64,000 bases of DNA from Istiophorus platypterus. Lineage: Eukaryota > Chordata > Actinopteri > Istiophoriformes > Istiophoridae. Below, one piece after another: positions 29,607-41,881 of this stretch; position 1 is the first letter of the stretch; each line of letters opens with the position of its first letter. Below the pieces are notes generated by a model. It did not search any database and had not been told where the DNA came from. It was given only the letters and a program-made list of their open reading frames with translations. The DNA lies in NCBI GenBank assembly GCA_016859345.1, contig CM029131.1, forward strand, positions 6,927,320-6,991,319, in the 5' to 3' direction. Made by a program: the position numbers and the translations under genes.

Positions 29607-31046
29607 GTGAGCACAAGTAACAGTGGCATAAAAACTTGGGAGGATGGACTGGAAAAAAAAGAAAGAAAAACTGTATCATATTATTTTTCAGTGAGTCTAA
29701 TTTGTGCTATTAGTTAGTGGCCACTTAAAGACGCCAATAAATCCGCCATTTTTAAACCGTTCTATGTTATTTTAGAAGGACGACACTGATTTCATGTTCA
29801 ACTCACCATTGAGTAAACTCCTCCGGTTCATAGTGGTTGCTTAGGAGAAGCAAAATGTTTTAACCGAAGCAATAGAAAACGGAACCGAGATGGAGAATGT
29901 AAGTAAATAACAGAGAGTTGAGCAAATCGTTTGCGTTATGTCTCTGGTATTTGCCGTTCCTGCACTGAAGACAAAGAGAGAAACCCAGTGAATATTCTTC
30001 TTGTGGTCCAGTTCCAAGCCTCAGGCTGTACTTTGAAAGGGTCGGCTTTTCAAGTGCTCTTCTTCTTTTCCTGCTTTAGCTGCCTTTTCTTGTCTCTGTG
30101 AGGGGATTGTGTGTGTGAGGTCACACTGCTGTGTGTGTTTGTGTGTGTGTGTGTGTGCGTGAGGGAAACTCAGGTAAAGAGAAGGAAGGGAGAGAGGGGA
30201 GCCCTGTTGTTTACCCCTGCTGTGTTTGACACAGCCGTGACTAAGCAGAACCCAGGCATCAGCGGGCGGCGAGGTAACACAATGACAAAGCCCATATTTC
30301 CTGTCCAGAGGACGTCAGGCCTCATACCCTTCAAACTGCAAGGCCGGGCTGGAGTGAACAGGCTCATTATAGATGATTTAAAAGATACTTACAACTGTTT
30401 ACATCCCTCAGCTGCCAGACAGATTGCAGCATTAAACCCAGACAGTTGCTTTAGCTCACTGATACGGGTTGGTATCTCAGTTTTTCTCTGTTTACAATGT
30501 TTTAAAAGACCTGCTTAATTTATTTACTTTTTTAAAATGCATTTATGAACTTCTAGAGCGCCTTAATCATTTCCTAATCTCACAGAACTCCCTTAATCTG
30601 CATATATAATTAGAATGATTAGAAGCATGTAAATTAAATCAATTACATTAACTTCATGTGTTAAGCCCATGGATCAATTGTGAGTTTTTACCATAGTTTA
30701 ATCCTCCAGCCAGAGGATTAAATGCTCTCCTACCTTTTGGAAACATTCTCTACCCTTCTGCTCCACATCAACATGGTAATATCGGGAAAACTTTACATTT
30801 CAACAGTCATCATGAACCTTAACTCTCCCTCATTCATACTAAAATGTTACACTTCTTTTACTCTTACAAGATTTGCAATTTAATAAAAATCGGTGATTAC
30901 ACTGTAAGTGATAATTGTTTGTTTACAAGTACAGTCTGAACAATCAAGACTGTAGGGAGTCTGACAGTATAAGACACATATGACAGGAAAGTGCAGAGAG
31001 GAGAACAAAGAACGTTTCTGAAACTAGTGTGTGAGTTTCTGAACGT

Positions 31047-31048
<2 letters not shown>

Positions 31049-31128
<80 letters not shown>
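31049..31128. repeat. (GT)n microsatellite
   Basis: A pure GT array of about 80 bases. Confidence 0.97.
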
Positions 31129-31129
<1 letters not shown>

Positions 31130-31386
31130 CGGGGCGAGGAGGCCGTCACAGCTCTTGGGCATATTGAGTCCGAGGCCTGATGGACCTCCATAGATCAATA
31201 CGCTATCACTTCATCCTCACTCAACCACTGTACCGCTCCTCTGTAAACCTCCGCACACTCACTTACTCATGCAAACACACACTTAAACACTCTCAAGTAA
31301 CACACACACATTTGTGCCCCTTTTCGTCTTGGAGGAGTTATTGAGAGCTAGATAAAGTATAATTAAGGCTATACAGTGATAAATAT

Positions 31387-31583
31387 GCAGCCTGCCCCTT
31401 TAATTGATTTTACTGCCTGCTGTGGTGAAGGCCAAGGTTGGCCCACTTCTCTGTGTCTTAACTCACATATAGTCCATGCACATAGCCCCGTTAGTCTCTT
31501 TATCAGAAGAGCTAATGAAATTCAGAAAAGGCTGAGCAGTGCTAAACGTGCAGTCGGCCCTTTAATTGATTTGGACTTCCTGC
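31387..31583. repeat. Pair of near-identical motifs around CCTTTAATTGATTT
   Basis: TGCAG, a few G/C bases, CCTTTAATTGATTT and then CCTGC appear at 31387-31420 and again at 31549-31583, 162 bases apart. The surrounding sequence is low-repeat. The AATTGATT/TTAATTG core resembles a homeodomain site, so a regulatory role is possible. Confidence 0.6.
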
Positions 31584-32350
31584 CATGTTCAAAGCTAATA
31601 AATGAGACATTTAACGTTACCCGCTAACAGCAGTGGCTGCTGAATTCTTTCTCTCTCCTGCTCCCCTCACCTCCCATCACTTGCCTTTTTCTCATCCTCA
31701 TCATGTTTCTCCATCTGCTCTTCCTCCCCTGCTCCCTCACCTTGTCTCCCACATTTTTGGCTGATTTTTCAATACCTCGAGGTGCAGTGATGCAATACAC
31801 GTTAACACAGCAGAAAGTCGGGCTGCACTGTGTCACACTCTGTCCACTGTTGATGTTTCCTTCGGTTGTGATATGAAGAGCTCACACCTTAACCGGCTAA
31901 ATAAGATTCTACTGCTTTTCTGTCTGTCTGCACAATGTGAGGGTTTTTATTGCTAAAAGCTGGATTTTGTGTGTGTGTGTGTGTGTATCCCTTGAGGAAT
32001 TCGCTGCTTTTGCGTGTGTAAGATTGTGTATCCTAAGAGCACGAATTTGAGCATGGCAGTCAGTTGATGTGATGGATATGGGGTCAGGTAGCACTGGCTA
32101 GTACACTGGGGCTGTGACCCTACAGTGTATATACATATACAACACACACTCTCTTTTACACACCCACAAGCACACATACACAGACACACTATTTCTCAAC
32201 CGCTTGACGTGTAGCAGATGACTATGGCGCTCAGAGGAAATACACAATAGAGACACACACCTCATTACTCATCCATCTGACAACAGCCACACATTCACAC
32301 ACACACACATAAACACTTCATCTCTCATATGCCTGCACACCGCCCTGTCA

Positions 32351-32352
<2 letters not shown>

Positions 32353-32405
<53 letters not shown>
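32353..32405. repeat. (CA)n microsatellite
   Basis: A pure CA array of about 53 bases in a CA-rich neighbourhood. Confidence 0.97.
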
Positions 32406-32407
<2 letters not shown>

Positions 32408-32718
32408 CAGACTACAAACAGCACCCGAAACACAAAAACATGGATGACAGTGTGCAACACAATAGCGAAGCAGACAACCTGTTAGTTGTGCTCAGACAGG
32501 CTCTCAGACAGGTTTCACAAATTATTTGAGCATTCATCCCGGGACCACAAAGCCTGCCACATTCCTATCAATCAATGGCGGAAATAGATTAAGTGAATGA
32601 AAACAACCACAAAATATTGTTCCTGAGGATAATTTACATGCACTCACTTTTGCTTAGAAAAATGTAGTTGAAACATTTATAAGTCTTGGTTCTTGGGGGC
32701 CATTGAAATGCAGTACTT

Positions 32719-32875
32719 TAAGTTGAAGTGCTTAAAGAAGTTGAAGCGGCAGCTGAAGTGAAAGTGCCCAAAGGAGTTGCAGTGTAAGCCCAAAGAGTGA
32801 GAACTGACAGAAGCTGAAGTGTCAGTTGATGTGTAAGCACAGATGGGGAATCAAAGTGACTTTTAAAGTGGTAGT
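32719..32875. repeat. Degenerate AAGTTGAAGTG minisatellite
   Basis: Variants of AGTTGAAGTG and AGCTGAAGTG recur about eight times with irregular spacers (GTTGAAGTGC, GTTGAAGCGG, GCTGAAGTGA, GTTGCAGTGT, GCTGAAGTGT, GTTGATGTGT). It looks like an old, diverged tandem array. Confidence 0.6.
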
Positions 32876-33760
32876 GTGAGGTATTGTTATGTTATTTTTC
32901 AGCCCCAAAGCCAGTGTGATACCAGGGTTTTAGTGCTGCCTCTGTGTCAAAACAGTACTTTCTTTCAGTACCTTACTTGGAGAAACATAACCAGATTTTT
33001 AATAATATAGCAAAAAACAAATCAAAAAACCCCAAAACAAAACACAAAGTTGTCAAATGTGACATGTTGTTTCAGTAAAAACAGTCAAACAAGAACATTG
33101 CCTGAAGAAAATAGTCAGAATTTTTATATATACTTTTTTTTTTTAATATAATTTTTTAAAATTAAAGCTGATAAGTAAACAAGACTGTAAATCTCACATT
33201 CAAGGCTAGCTTTTGGTGCTTGTCAGTTTTGGATTCTAGGTGCTAAAGACACATTTTCAGAAAGTACCAAGCAAGTATTAAGGTTCAATACACAACCTTA
33301 GACACTAATAGCACCACTTGTGCTTGTAACTGTAACAGCAGTAGCAGTAATAGTCAGCCTGGTTGCTTTACTGTTGCTGTAGCATCCACAATTATAATAA
33401 TGAACATAAAAATAGAAATAAAATTGTGGGTGTGTTTTATGTTAACACAGTAATAGCGCATATATACACAAGGCTACAAATGTGATCCACTGTATGTGAT
33501 CATTGTAAGGTTACAGACACATAGGCAGCAACATGACATACTTACAGGGACTGGCATGGCACAAATGTTGCTTCTTAGTGTGTTGAGATACAAGCAGCGA
33601 GCCGGGGCAAGCTGATTGGTTGAGCACAGCAGGGCTTCCAAAGATGAGAGCTGCTGTTTTCATGTCTACACAAAACAGGAGTGCTCTCAATCAGGGATTA
33701 GATTCACACTGGGCATTATGGAGTGATCCCTTAATTTTAGCATCAAACAAAGGCAGGTTT

Positions 33761-33767
33761 TGTGTGT

Positions 33768-33802
<35 letters not shown>
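33761..33802. repeat. (TG)n microsatellite
   Basis: A TG array with one GAG interruption near 33772. Confidence 0.95.
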
Positions 33803-35022
33803 CATCCCCAGGTGCCATGTCTTACATAATACTTGTTCTATACTTGTAGTGAGGAAGACATACAAGGGTTTTTATGTTACTACACCACTAGTGTGAATCA
33901 CTGTATTCCAGTTTCATGGTACAATTCCTGTAAAACTGGATGCACAGCAAGTGTAAGCGTGTCTTTGAGGTGTGTATACACGTGTTCAGCTGCGCCTCCT
34001 GCCAACCCTGCATTCCCAGAGGTTTTGTCAGTACCTTACCCCATGATGAGGGAGTGTGTATGTGCAGTAGGAGGAGAAGCCCATGTTGCGTTTGTGTTTG
34101 TGTGTTAGCTAATGGCGTTTGCAGGAAGATGCACAGCAACAATGGAGCCTCCAGCTCATCTTTCTGCCCCCGCACACACACATGCGCTCTATTGTGGGGT
34201 AATCTCACACTGCCCAGATAAGTGGGTCACTATTTGTGGAGGCAGCATATGCGTATGTGTGTTCATAAATACACCATTTTCTATGTTTGCAGCTCGGCAG
34301 AGTGGATATGTGGAGGTAATATTTGCAGGAAATGTATGCGTAGGGGGTAGCATGTGTGTGTTATACAGCATATATTTACTCTGTGTGACAGAGGGTCCAG
34401 TGGGGAGTTGGGTGTGGTGGGGGGCGTTGCTAAGGAGCGAGCTGGTGGGCGGGAGCTTTTTAGTCATTAGTACTGCTGACACAATGAAAGTGACAAGGCA
34501 GAAGGACCTAATTGCACCCCTCTTGTCTTTGGTGATTTTGGGGCAATTTTTTTCTCCCACCCCTTGAGTTAGTTTGAGTGTCTCACAGAGTTTGGCGCCG
34601 TCTTTTTCTGTCTTTCTCCTACATTGCTCTCTCATTTTATATTTTTTTTTTTTTTTTTTGCCCCAGGGTTGTCGATTTTACCGACTTAAAAATAGAGCCT
34701 TGCCTGACATAGGGCAGGGATGGAGGGAGGGGGAGGGAGAGGTAGATAGATAGAAATATACATACACAGAGTGAAGGAAGGACAGCGGCGTGTGGTAGGA
34801 GGCGAAGTGTCCGGCGGTTGTTCCTCTCTTCGCTGTCTGCAAAGGTGATTGATGGCGACGTTCGATTGTTTTGCTAATAGGCAGCGGGCCTCCTCCTATT
34901 CACTGACTGGCTACTGGTTGTTTAGTTTATGTGGGTAAAGATAGGAACACGGTTATTCGTCACTGCATCATGTTGACTGAATGGGTTTGTTTGTGTGTTT
35001 TTCTTTTTTTTTCTTTTCACAG

Positions 35023-35105
35023 GGAATCAACCATGTACTAAGAGGGGCTTTGGACAGACTGCATACAGACGACCACCCTGCCAAAATGAGCCAGGTTAAC
35101 GTCAG
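35023..35105 (+). CDS. pard3b: pard3b exon: linker before PDZ1
   Basis: The exon encodes 27 codons plus two bases: GINHVLRGALDRLHTDDHPA, then KMSQVNV and a split Arg completed by the next exon. The position and length fit the short linker of PARD3B that runs into the TRTVE start of PDZ1. The residues themselves are poorly conserved, so the call rests on the strong acceptor (T-rich tract and cacag at 35022), the consensus donor GTAAGA at 35106, and exact phase agreement with both neighbours (0 in, 2 out). Confidence 0.85.
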
Positions 35106-35704
35106 GTAAGAGTGTGTGCGCAGGTGTATGTGCATTTATTGACGTCCTTGCAGCTGCAGACAGCTCATGGCTACATAGTACGGCGTAGTGATGGAGGCTC
35201 GGATTAACACTCAAGTCTTTGTTTGACAGCCTGACACTCTGACTGGATTAAACAGTCTCACGGGTGTGTGTAAGTGTGTGTGTGTGGATGTATGGATGTA
35301 TCCCATTACGTGGTGAGCTAGATGCTGTTTCGTATCTTTATGGGAGGGAACAGGGGCAAGTTTTGAAAAGGAGTTCAGTGGAAATATTACAACTTTTTTG
35401 CTCCTAAGTGGTTGTAGGTGGAAAAGTGTTTATTATTGTAAATTTGAAAGTTGTTAAAAGTTATGACAAGTAGCAGAACTTATTTTTATATTGGATATCA
35501 TACAAATACACAAACTGCAAAAGAGAATCAATTACAATAATAAAGACAAGATAAACAACGAGGAGCCGAAAAACAACATACAAAATCGAAACTTTCTTTT
35601 TCAGAATATTTCGAACGAATAACTCTAAAAATAGATGCTATTTTGGTTAAAGAAGTGAGGAACAGAAATGTTTTTCAGTGTTCTTTAGATAAGGCATTGT
35701 GTGT

Positions 35705-35705
35705 G

Positions 35706-35752
<47 letters not shown>

Positions 35753-35758
35753 ATGCGT
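35705..35758. repeat. (GTGC)n microsatellite
   Basis: About thirteen GTGC units in a row. Alternating purine-pyrimidine DNA of this kind can adopt the Z form. Confidence 0.97.
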
Positions 35759-36391
35759 GTGTGTGCATGTGTGTGTACAGGTGAAGTAGCGTACAGTGTG
35801 TGGGCGTGTACAGGCATCTCACCATGGCAACCTCCCCTCTTGGTTTATGGGCACCTCACATGCAAACCCCTGTGACGATGGGAGTTTTATCTCCATTCCT
35901 CCAGGCTGTCAGTCACACAGTAACCATGGCAACAATTAACCTCTCCATCACAACCCTTTACCTGTCTCGTCCAGCGAGCCCGTGACAGGAGTATAGATAA
36001 TTTTGGGACATCTGCTACAGGCAAAATGATTCCCCGATTGGAAAATTTGTTCTTTTAATAATAACTCGGGAGAGGATCACGGTTGCTCAGGAAAAGACTT
36101 GGCTGGAGTGACAGATGGTGATTTTTCAGCGTTTTACAGTACAGTGGTGTCTTGACAGCACTGTGATACAATGGAGGCACGGCTCTCACAGATACTTTGC
36201 CATGGTAACAGATGGTTGGCGGGTGAAGAAGCCACGGTGAGTGAGCGAGGGCACATTTTCAGCGAGTCCTGGCCGCGAGTTTGTTAGGCACTCGGCCTCC
36301 GTTGATGTAGGGGAAGTCAACCAAGAGTGGGAGCTCCATCTGTCTCACTCCTCGTTGCTCCTTTCATCAGTCCCACTGTCCCTCACCCCTA

Positions 36392-36422
<31 letters not shown>

Positions 36423-36908
36423 CCCCCCAGTGTAAAGAGTGTTTGTTTGTGTTTGTATCAGTGGGATACTAAAATGGAGCTATTCTGCATATTAGCATGC
36501 TGCGCTAACAAGCTACGGCTGCCTCTGATGAGCTTGTTTGTGCCGCCATTTGTTTTTATATGAATGTAAATGGGCTGAGACTGTGTGTGTATGTGTTTTT
36601 TTGTTTGTAGCAGAAACACTGTGTGAATACATATATATCATTCAGGACTAGCTTTGTACTTGTTTGTGTGTGTGTGTACGTGTCCTGGGTTGATTGTTTA
36701 ACCATCACTGAAAGTAAATTCAAAGAGTATGTGTTATTGTGTGCCTGCACAATTCATTTGTTGTGCACATGTGTAATTTAGATGTAACTGTGTTCTCTAA
36801 TACAAGTAAATGTGATGCATGTGTGTATCTGTGAATTCAATTTAGAGGAATGTGACTGATGGTGTTTGTGAGCATGCAATAGATGTAGCAATAAGAATGC
36901 AAATTGGA

Positions 36909-36940
36909 TGTGTGTGTGTGTGTGTGTTTGTGTGTGTGTG
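36909..36940. repeat. (TG)n microsatellite
   Basis: A short TG array with one TTTG interruption. Confidence 0.93.
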
Positions 36941-38823
36941 TTCTTGCATGTGTGTACAGTACATGTGTGACCCTGGCAGAGGTTAACGAGAGCAGTGTGA
37001 CAGTGACAGAGGACTGTGTTATAATGATCCCAGCTAGTTCTTGGGCTTGTGTACGTGTAAGAAGCACATAAACCTTGAACTTGGCAGCTTTTGTTCTAGG
37101 ACTTGTTTACCTTTTTTAACTCCCACAAATGCCTCAACCCTCTTTTTTTTTTGTTTGTTTGTTTGCACTGTAGCTTCAGAAAAGCTTTGCAGGGAAACTC
37201 TGGAGAAAACGTAATTTTTCTTCTTGCTCTCCAAGTGCGATAGCGCTTCGCCAATTATTATTATTCATTACCTTTTCGCATGCAGTTCAGAGGTTTAAGC
37301 AGTCTTCAGCGTCCTCCGGCTCACCCTGCCAGGACCCAGGAGGTGCTCACCTTGGTCATGTCTTTTTTGCATTTTTGGTGACATTTAGTTCTCGTTCCTA
37401 TGGAGGTTGAATGCATTCATCTGCTTTGGACAAAAGCAAATGCTCATTAGGCTTGCCGAAAATTTTCGTTGAAAAGTTCTATGGAAGTCGAATTTCGGCT
37501 TCTTTTTTTGAAAGTTTTTAGAAATGTCTGGCAAAATGAGGCAGATGTCTCTTTGACTGTAAAATCAAAACATGAATGATTTAGGAAAAACTTTTGAAAG
37601 TAGTTGATTTCTTGGAAAAGTTAAAGACATTTTCGTTTCATTTTTCTCGCAAGTGTTTTCACTTTGTTTAACTATTTGACGTCAGAGATTTAATTTCAAC
37701 AGCTGTTACTATATTTTTTTGGGGGGTTCTCATTATAGTACATTAATTTGATAGACACTTTTGTCCAAAAAGAATTAATGTTTTTGCCATACACACATCA
37801 GGAACAAATCAGGTAGAGCTTTGGTCCATCAGTGCAACCCTACAATTAATATTCTTATTAAAAATACATACATTTCTGTTTAACTAATTAGTCGTGTGCA
37901 TCAAAATCTTTCACAAAAACCTTCATTATTTTACCTGTGCTATGATTATTGGAAAAAATAAAAATGTTTCAGCTTTACCAGACAAGTATTCAAAACTTTA
38001 CACAAACAAAAAAACTCAGTTCTCAATTTGCAGTGAACTTATACCCACACTAGAATAATAATACTTTCCTGATGACAGGAATAAGCCGTATGTGTACTAG
38101 TACCACTAAACATGCAGTTAGGCATTGACATCGCCTGGGATCTTCTTCTACCAGGGCCCCATCATGCAGGTCCCCTCTCTTAGCCATCCAATTTCAAAGC
38201 AGCCCTCTTCTTGTTTATCTTCAGTAGAATTGTCCTTGTTTATCTGCCTTTAAAGCCACAGTTCAAGCTTCTGCAGAGAATATTAGAGGAGCTCATTCTG
38301 TTTTATCTCTATCTGCCCCTCTATCGGTCTCCCTTTTATCTTCAGTCCTCCTCTTTTGTCCACCGGCTAGATTGGGTGTTTGAGAAGCAGGTAGATAAAG
38401 GGTGAAGTAGCCACCTGCGTCCCAGTTACACATTCACAGGCGCACACACACACACAGACACAAACACACACGTACACAGTACTGATATTTGGCAGGACTA
38501 CCTGTAAGCTAATTTGTATCCCTATCTATGTAGCCCGGAGGAAAATGCAAATGGATTTTGAAGAGCTAGCACATAGAAAGGTTGAGTTTGTGTTTGTGTG
38601 TGTGTGTGCGCGTGCGTGCGCCTGTGCCTGTATGTTTGCATATGTGTGTTTGTACGTGTGCGTGTATGTGCAGCCGTGTATTACTGTATTACTCAGTGAT
38701 TTTAGGATTGCGTGCAACACTTTATGTACATCCTCGTCTACAGTATCTCTAGAGATGTTTTTTTGCCTTTATTGACAGTGTTTTATTTTGTTCTGTGTTT
38801 TTTTTTTTTATCTTTTTTGACAG

Positions 38824-38910
38824 GACCCTTACAAGGACAGTGGAGTTTCCAGGTGATCGGGGGCCCCTGGGTATCCATGTGGTCCCCTACTGCTCCTCTC
38901 TCAGTGGACG
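38824..38910 (+). CDS. pard3b: pard3b exon: PDZ1, first strands
   Basis: Completing the split Arg of the previous exon, it encodes TLTRTVEFPGDRGPLGIHVV and then PYCSSLSG with a split Arg. Family alignment: PARD3B has TRTVEISGEGGPLGIHVVPFFSSLSGR here. GPLGIHVV is the carboxylate-binding loop (GLGF position) and second strand of PDZ1, a domain known in PARD3 to contact PAR-6 and membrane proteins. Phase is 2 in and 2 out. The donor is GTAACC, not the best consensus, and a CA repeat starts three bases into the intron. The intron to the next PDZ1 exon is only 271 bases. Confidence 0.96.
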
Positions 38911-38914
38911 GTAA

Positions 38915-38957
<43 letters not shown>

Positions 38958-39181
38958 CACACACAGGCACACACAGGCACACAAAGGCACACATGTACAA
39001 ATACAGCTACACACTCACCTCCCACCACATCCACTTGTAATCAATCAGACATTCATAAGGAAAGGCAGATGGCAATGTTGACTCACAGAAATGCATGATA
39101 AATTCGAGTGCTGGCATTGGATCATATATGTGTTTACCTCCATGAATTCATATTCACTCTACACTGTGTGTGTGTTGCAAG
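38911..39181. other. Short intron within PDZ1
   Basis: The 271-base intron starts with a CA array touching the donor and ends in a TG-rich, pyrimidine-poor acceptor (tgtgtgttgcaag). Nothing else was seen. Confidence 0.9.
38914..38986. repeat. (CA)n array with CACACAGG units, at a splice donor
   Basis: Pure CA for about 38 bases, then GGCACACACA-type units. It begins inside the donor region of the PDZ1 exon. Confidence 0.96.
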
Positions 39182-39307
39182 GTCCCTGGGCCTTCATATT
39201 AAAGGCATCGAGGAAAAAAGTCGCTCCAGGAGAGAGAACATCTTCCAAGAGGATGAGTGTATCGTCCAAATCAACAACACACCACTCCAGGACAAGACAT
39301 TTGCGCA
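39182..39307 (+). CDS. pard3b: pard3b exon: PDZ1, middle
   Basis: It encodes SLGLHIKGIEEKSRSRRENI, FQEDECIVQINNTPLQDKTF and AQ after a split Arg. This is the clearest proof of PARD3B identity: the mammalian protein has GIEDNSRSKREGLFHENECIVKINNVDLVDKTFAQ at this place, whereas PARD3 has a quite different KRLEKGGKAEHENLF. The segment contains the DECIVQIN strand and the NNTPL turn typical of a PDZ domain. Phase is 2 in and 2 out. The acceptor is AAG, a less favoured form. The donor is CA followed by GTAAGT at 39308. Confidence 0.97.
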
Positions 39308-40712
39308 GTAAGTATGCTAATCATGGATGAGCTGGAGGGTGTATGTTTATGTCTGTGTCTGTGTCAAAATAAGGAAATGCTAATATTTGATCTCAAAAAC
39401 AAATAGGGCTAGACTTATATAGCATTTTAACCTGAATCCAATATTGAGTCTACTGGTGAAATCCGAATCCTTTCAAAACTCTTATTGAATCTGCAGAATT
39501 TAGCTTTCAACACATGTTAAAGTTATAATAACTAAAACAAAAAGATTCAAGACAGAAATTTTACAGGATTTTTTTTTTTTAGTATTGAATTAGAATATCT
39601 TCCTATGTGAAACTCTTTAATCTTTCTCCTCTGTCCCCTTCCAAGTCGCTTCTTCCTCAGATATTAGTCTGGTGCTCACAAACACCTGACATTGTCTTTT
39701 TCCGGTGTTCGTTTGCCCTCTTGACCAAATTCATTCCGTGTCAATCTGTCTGCTGTGTGGCCGGAAAACTCTGGAAAAAGGTAGTCAGCGGAAATGGTAT
39801 AAGATGAATAGTGAGTTGAAGTGACAAGTGGAAACTGAACCAGCTATCAGCACACAACCCTACAAATTAGTTTCTGTTTTTCCCTTTTTGTCAGTGAGGT
39901 GATTAGGAACCGAAACAAGAGCCAAAAAAATAACATCTTTGCTCTTTAAGTGTTTTTTGTGTATGTGTGTTTACTCCCAGTCGCCAAAAACCACTGTAGC
40001 AAGATACCTCACCTGCCATTCAGTTTGTTTCCTCTATCAGCCGAAGAAAAATCCTCCTCCTTTCTGCCTGTCTTATCTCTCCATCACATCTACTCTCACA
40101 AAATAGTGTATGTGTAGAACCATCTCTCTGTTCCTAATTTTTTCCTTCTCTCAAGCACACACACACACACACACACACATACATACAACCTCCAATCGCT
40201 TTTCTCTCTTTTTTAAAAAAATTTTCTCTGTCCTCACTGAATAGGTCCATTTATCTGCATCCCGCTGTGTTGACTGTGTTGTGTGAATGTTGTGCTGATT
40301 GTAGTCTATTAAAGCTGCAATAGGAATTTGCTGTAAGGTCTCCCCCATCTGATGGGGACCACAGTGTCCCAGACCAGCTGGAGGAGTCACTCTGTGGTTG
40401 ATCCAAATTGAAATACAGCTCCATTAACGATGAACAAGCCTCATTCGCCCTCCTGTTTCTCTGCTTTCCAATATTCTGTGTTCTCCTTCTGTGTTCTGCT
40501 TGACTTTCTTGGACTCTTTTGCTGTTTTACAGTTTTGTAATGTTGCACAAATTAGATTGTCTGTGAGGCCAGAATGATTGTCCTCTAATTTGAGTGGTCA
40601 CTGCTTCAGTCAGATGTCCTCCTCCGGGTTTTCCAGTGACTTTAAATCAAATATTCAGTGCCAAAAATTATGAATATTGCTTATTTTCTCACTCCTCCTA
40701 TTCTCTTTCTAG
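39308..40712. other. Intron between exons 39182 and 40713
   Basis: No gene was recognised. It holds a poly-T run near 39569-39580 and a short CA tract at 40156-40178. The acceptor region is the pyrimidine-rich tattctctttctag. Confidence 0.7.
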
Positions 40713-41176
40713 GGCACAGGAAGTGTTCCGCCAGGCTATGACCTCCTCCTCAGTACGTCTGGAGGTCCTCCCTGTAGCCTCCAAGGTGCAGTATGAGAAG
40801 AGCCTGATTGGTCATCTTTTCACCGGCGACGTCAAAGACTCCTCCGCAAAAGCAAAGAGTCCGATGGTGGTCCGTGCCAAAACCGGCTCCCAACCAGAAC
40901 CCAAACTGAACACCAGACTAGAAATGGGGCGTACAGAAATGCGTGTCAAGACCCCAGAGCCAGCTGCTTTAAACACACCACCAGTGGATCTCCAGTCTGG
41001 GCAAGGCCCCTTGGAGAGAGTCGCCCCCGCACCTCCAACGAGGGCAGCAAGCGCCTCCCCGACATCTAGGAACCGCAGTCAGAGCCCCCAGGCCGGTAAG
41101 AGCCCTGGTGTTCCCGGCCTGGCTAACCTTACCGGCAAGAAGGGGGGCAAGCGGATAAATATTGAGCTGAGGAAAG
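40713..41176 (+). CDS. pard3b: pard3b exon: end of PDZ1, linker and start of PDZ2
   Basis: The exon has 154 codons plus flanking split codons. It opens with AQEVFRQAMTSSSVRLEVLP, the last helix and strand of PDZ1 (AQDVFRQAMKSPSVLLHVLP in mammals). Then comes VQYEKSLIGHLF, matching PARD3B, and a Ser/Pro/Thr/Lys-rich linker of about 100 residues that is likely disordered and little conserved, with NRSQSPQAGKSP. It ends GKRINIELRKG, the first strand of PDZ2. The exon leaves phase 1 (AAA G followed by GTATGT at 41177), so the next exon must carry 3n+2 bases to reach the phase-0 exon at 44062. Confidence 0.96.
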
Positions 41177-41301
41177 GTATGTATGCAACTGAACAGTCAT
41201 TAAATTTTTCATTATATCAGTGACTCCTGATATCATATATTATATGATACTATATTTATGTATATATTTATGTGTATATATTTATGTGTATATATGCTTG
41301 T

Positions 41302-41304
<3 letters not shown>

Positions 41305-41342
<38 letters not shown>
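41305..41342. repeat. (GT)n microsatellite
   Basis: A GT array about 130 bases after the exon donor. Confidence 0.95.
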
Positions 41343-41351
<9 letters not shown>

Positions 41352-41881
41352 ACACATGCGAGTATGTATAAGTGTATAATTCCTTTCCTGTCCTCCTCAC
41401 GTGCAAAGGAGCTGTTGTCAAGCAGAAAGAAAATCCACACAGTATTTTTGAGCACATCTATGCTATTTATAGTTTTTATCTTCCAGATTTGTTTTTCTGA
41501 TCTAATAGCAGAGCTCAAAACTGTTGAGCAGCTGATTTGGACATCGTGGGTGTTATATTCCCCCACCGCCACAAATGACTGAATTCATTACATTCAGGCT
41601 TTTCATTCAGACTCCCATATAAAGCTCTGGACCACTGGAGGCTATTGTAGCCCATACTGAAAGTAACTTTCCACTGTGATGATATCTTTCATTTTTTTAT
41701 CTTGCGGGATAACTTTACATTCCATCTAGTTGATTTGTTTTTAGATTTTAACCCAGACTGAATTGGTCCCACTTCCCTGCCTCCTTATCTTTTATCTGTC
41801 TAAACACATCGGTGCTGGAGCGCTGATGTGTTGATAGCACAGGAAGAGGTTTGTGGGACTGTGAATGGTCTCTGTAGCCCA

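Larger units (their letters stand above)
29607..35022. other. Intron between exons 29500 and 35023
   Basis: No gene was recognised. Contents are a GT array at 31049-31128, a CA array at 32353-32405, a TG array at 33761-33802, a duplicated CCTTTAATTGATTT motif at 31387-31583 in conserved-looking sequence, and a degenerate AAGTTGAAGTG-type minisatellite at 32719-32875. A poly-T run lies at 34642-34659. The intron ends in a strong pyrimidine tract and cacag. Confidence 0.65.
35106..38823. other. Intron between exons 35023 and 38824
   Basis: No gene was recognised. Contents are a (GTGC)n array at 35705-35758, a CT tract at 36389-36424, a GT array at 36909-36940, and AT-rich sequence to 38100. 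The intron ends in a T-rich tract and gacag at 38823. Confidence 0.65.
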
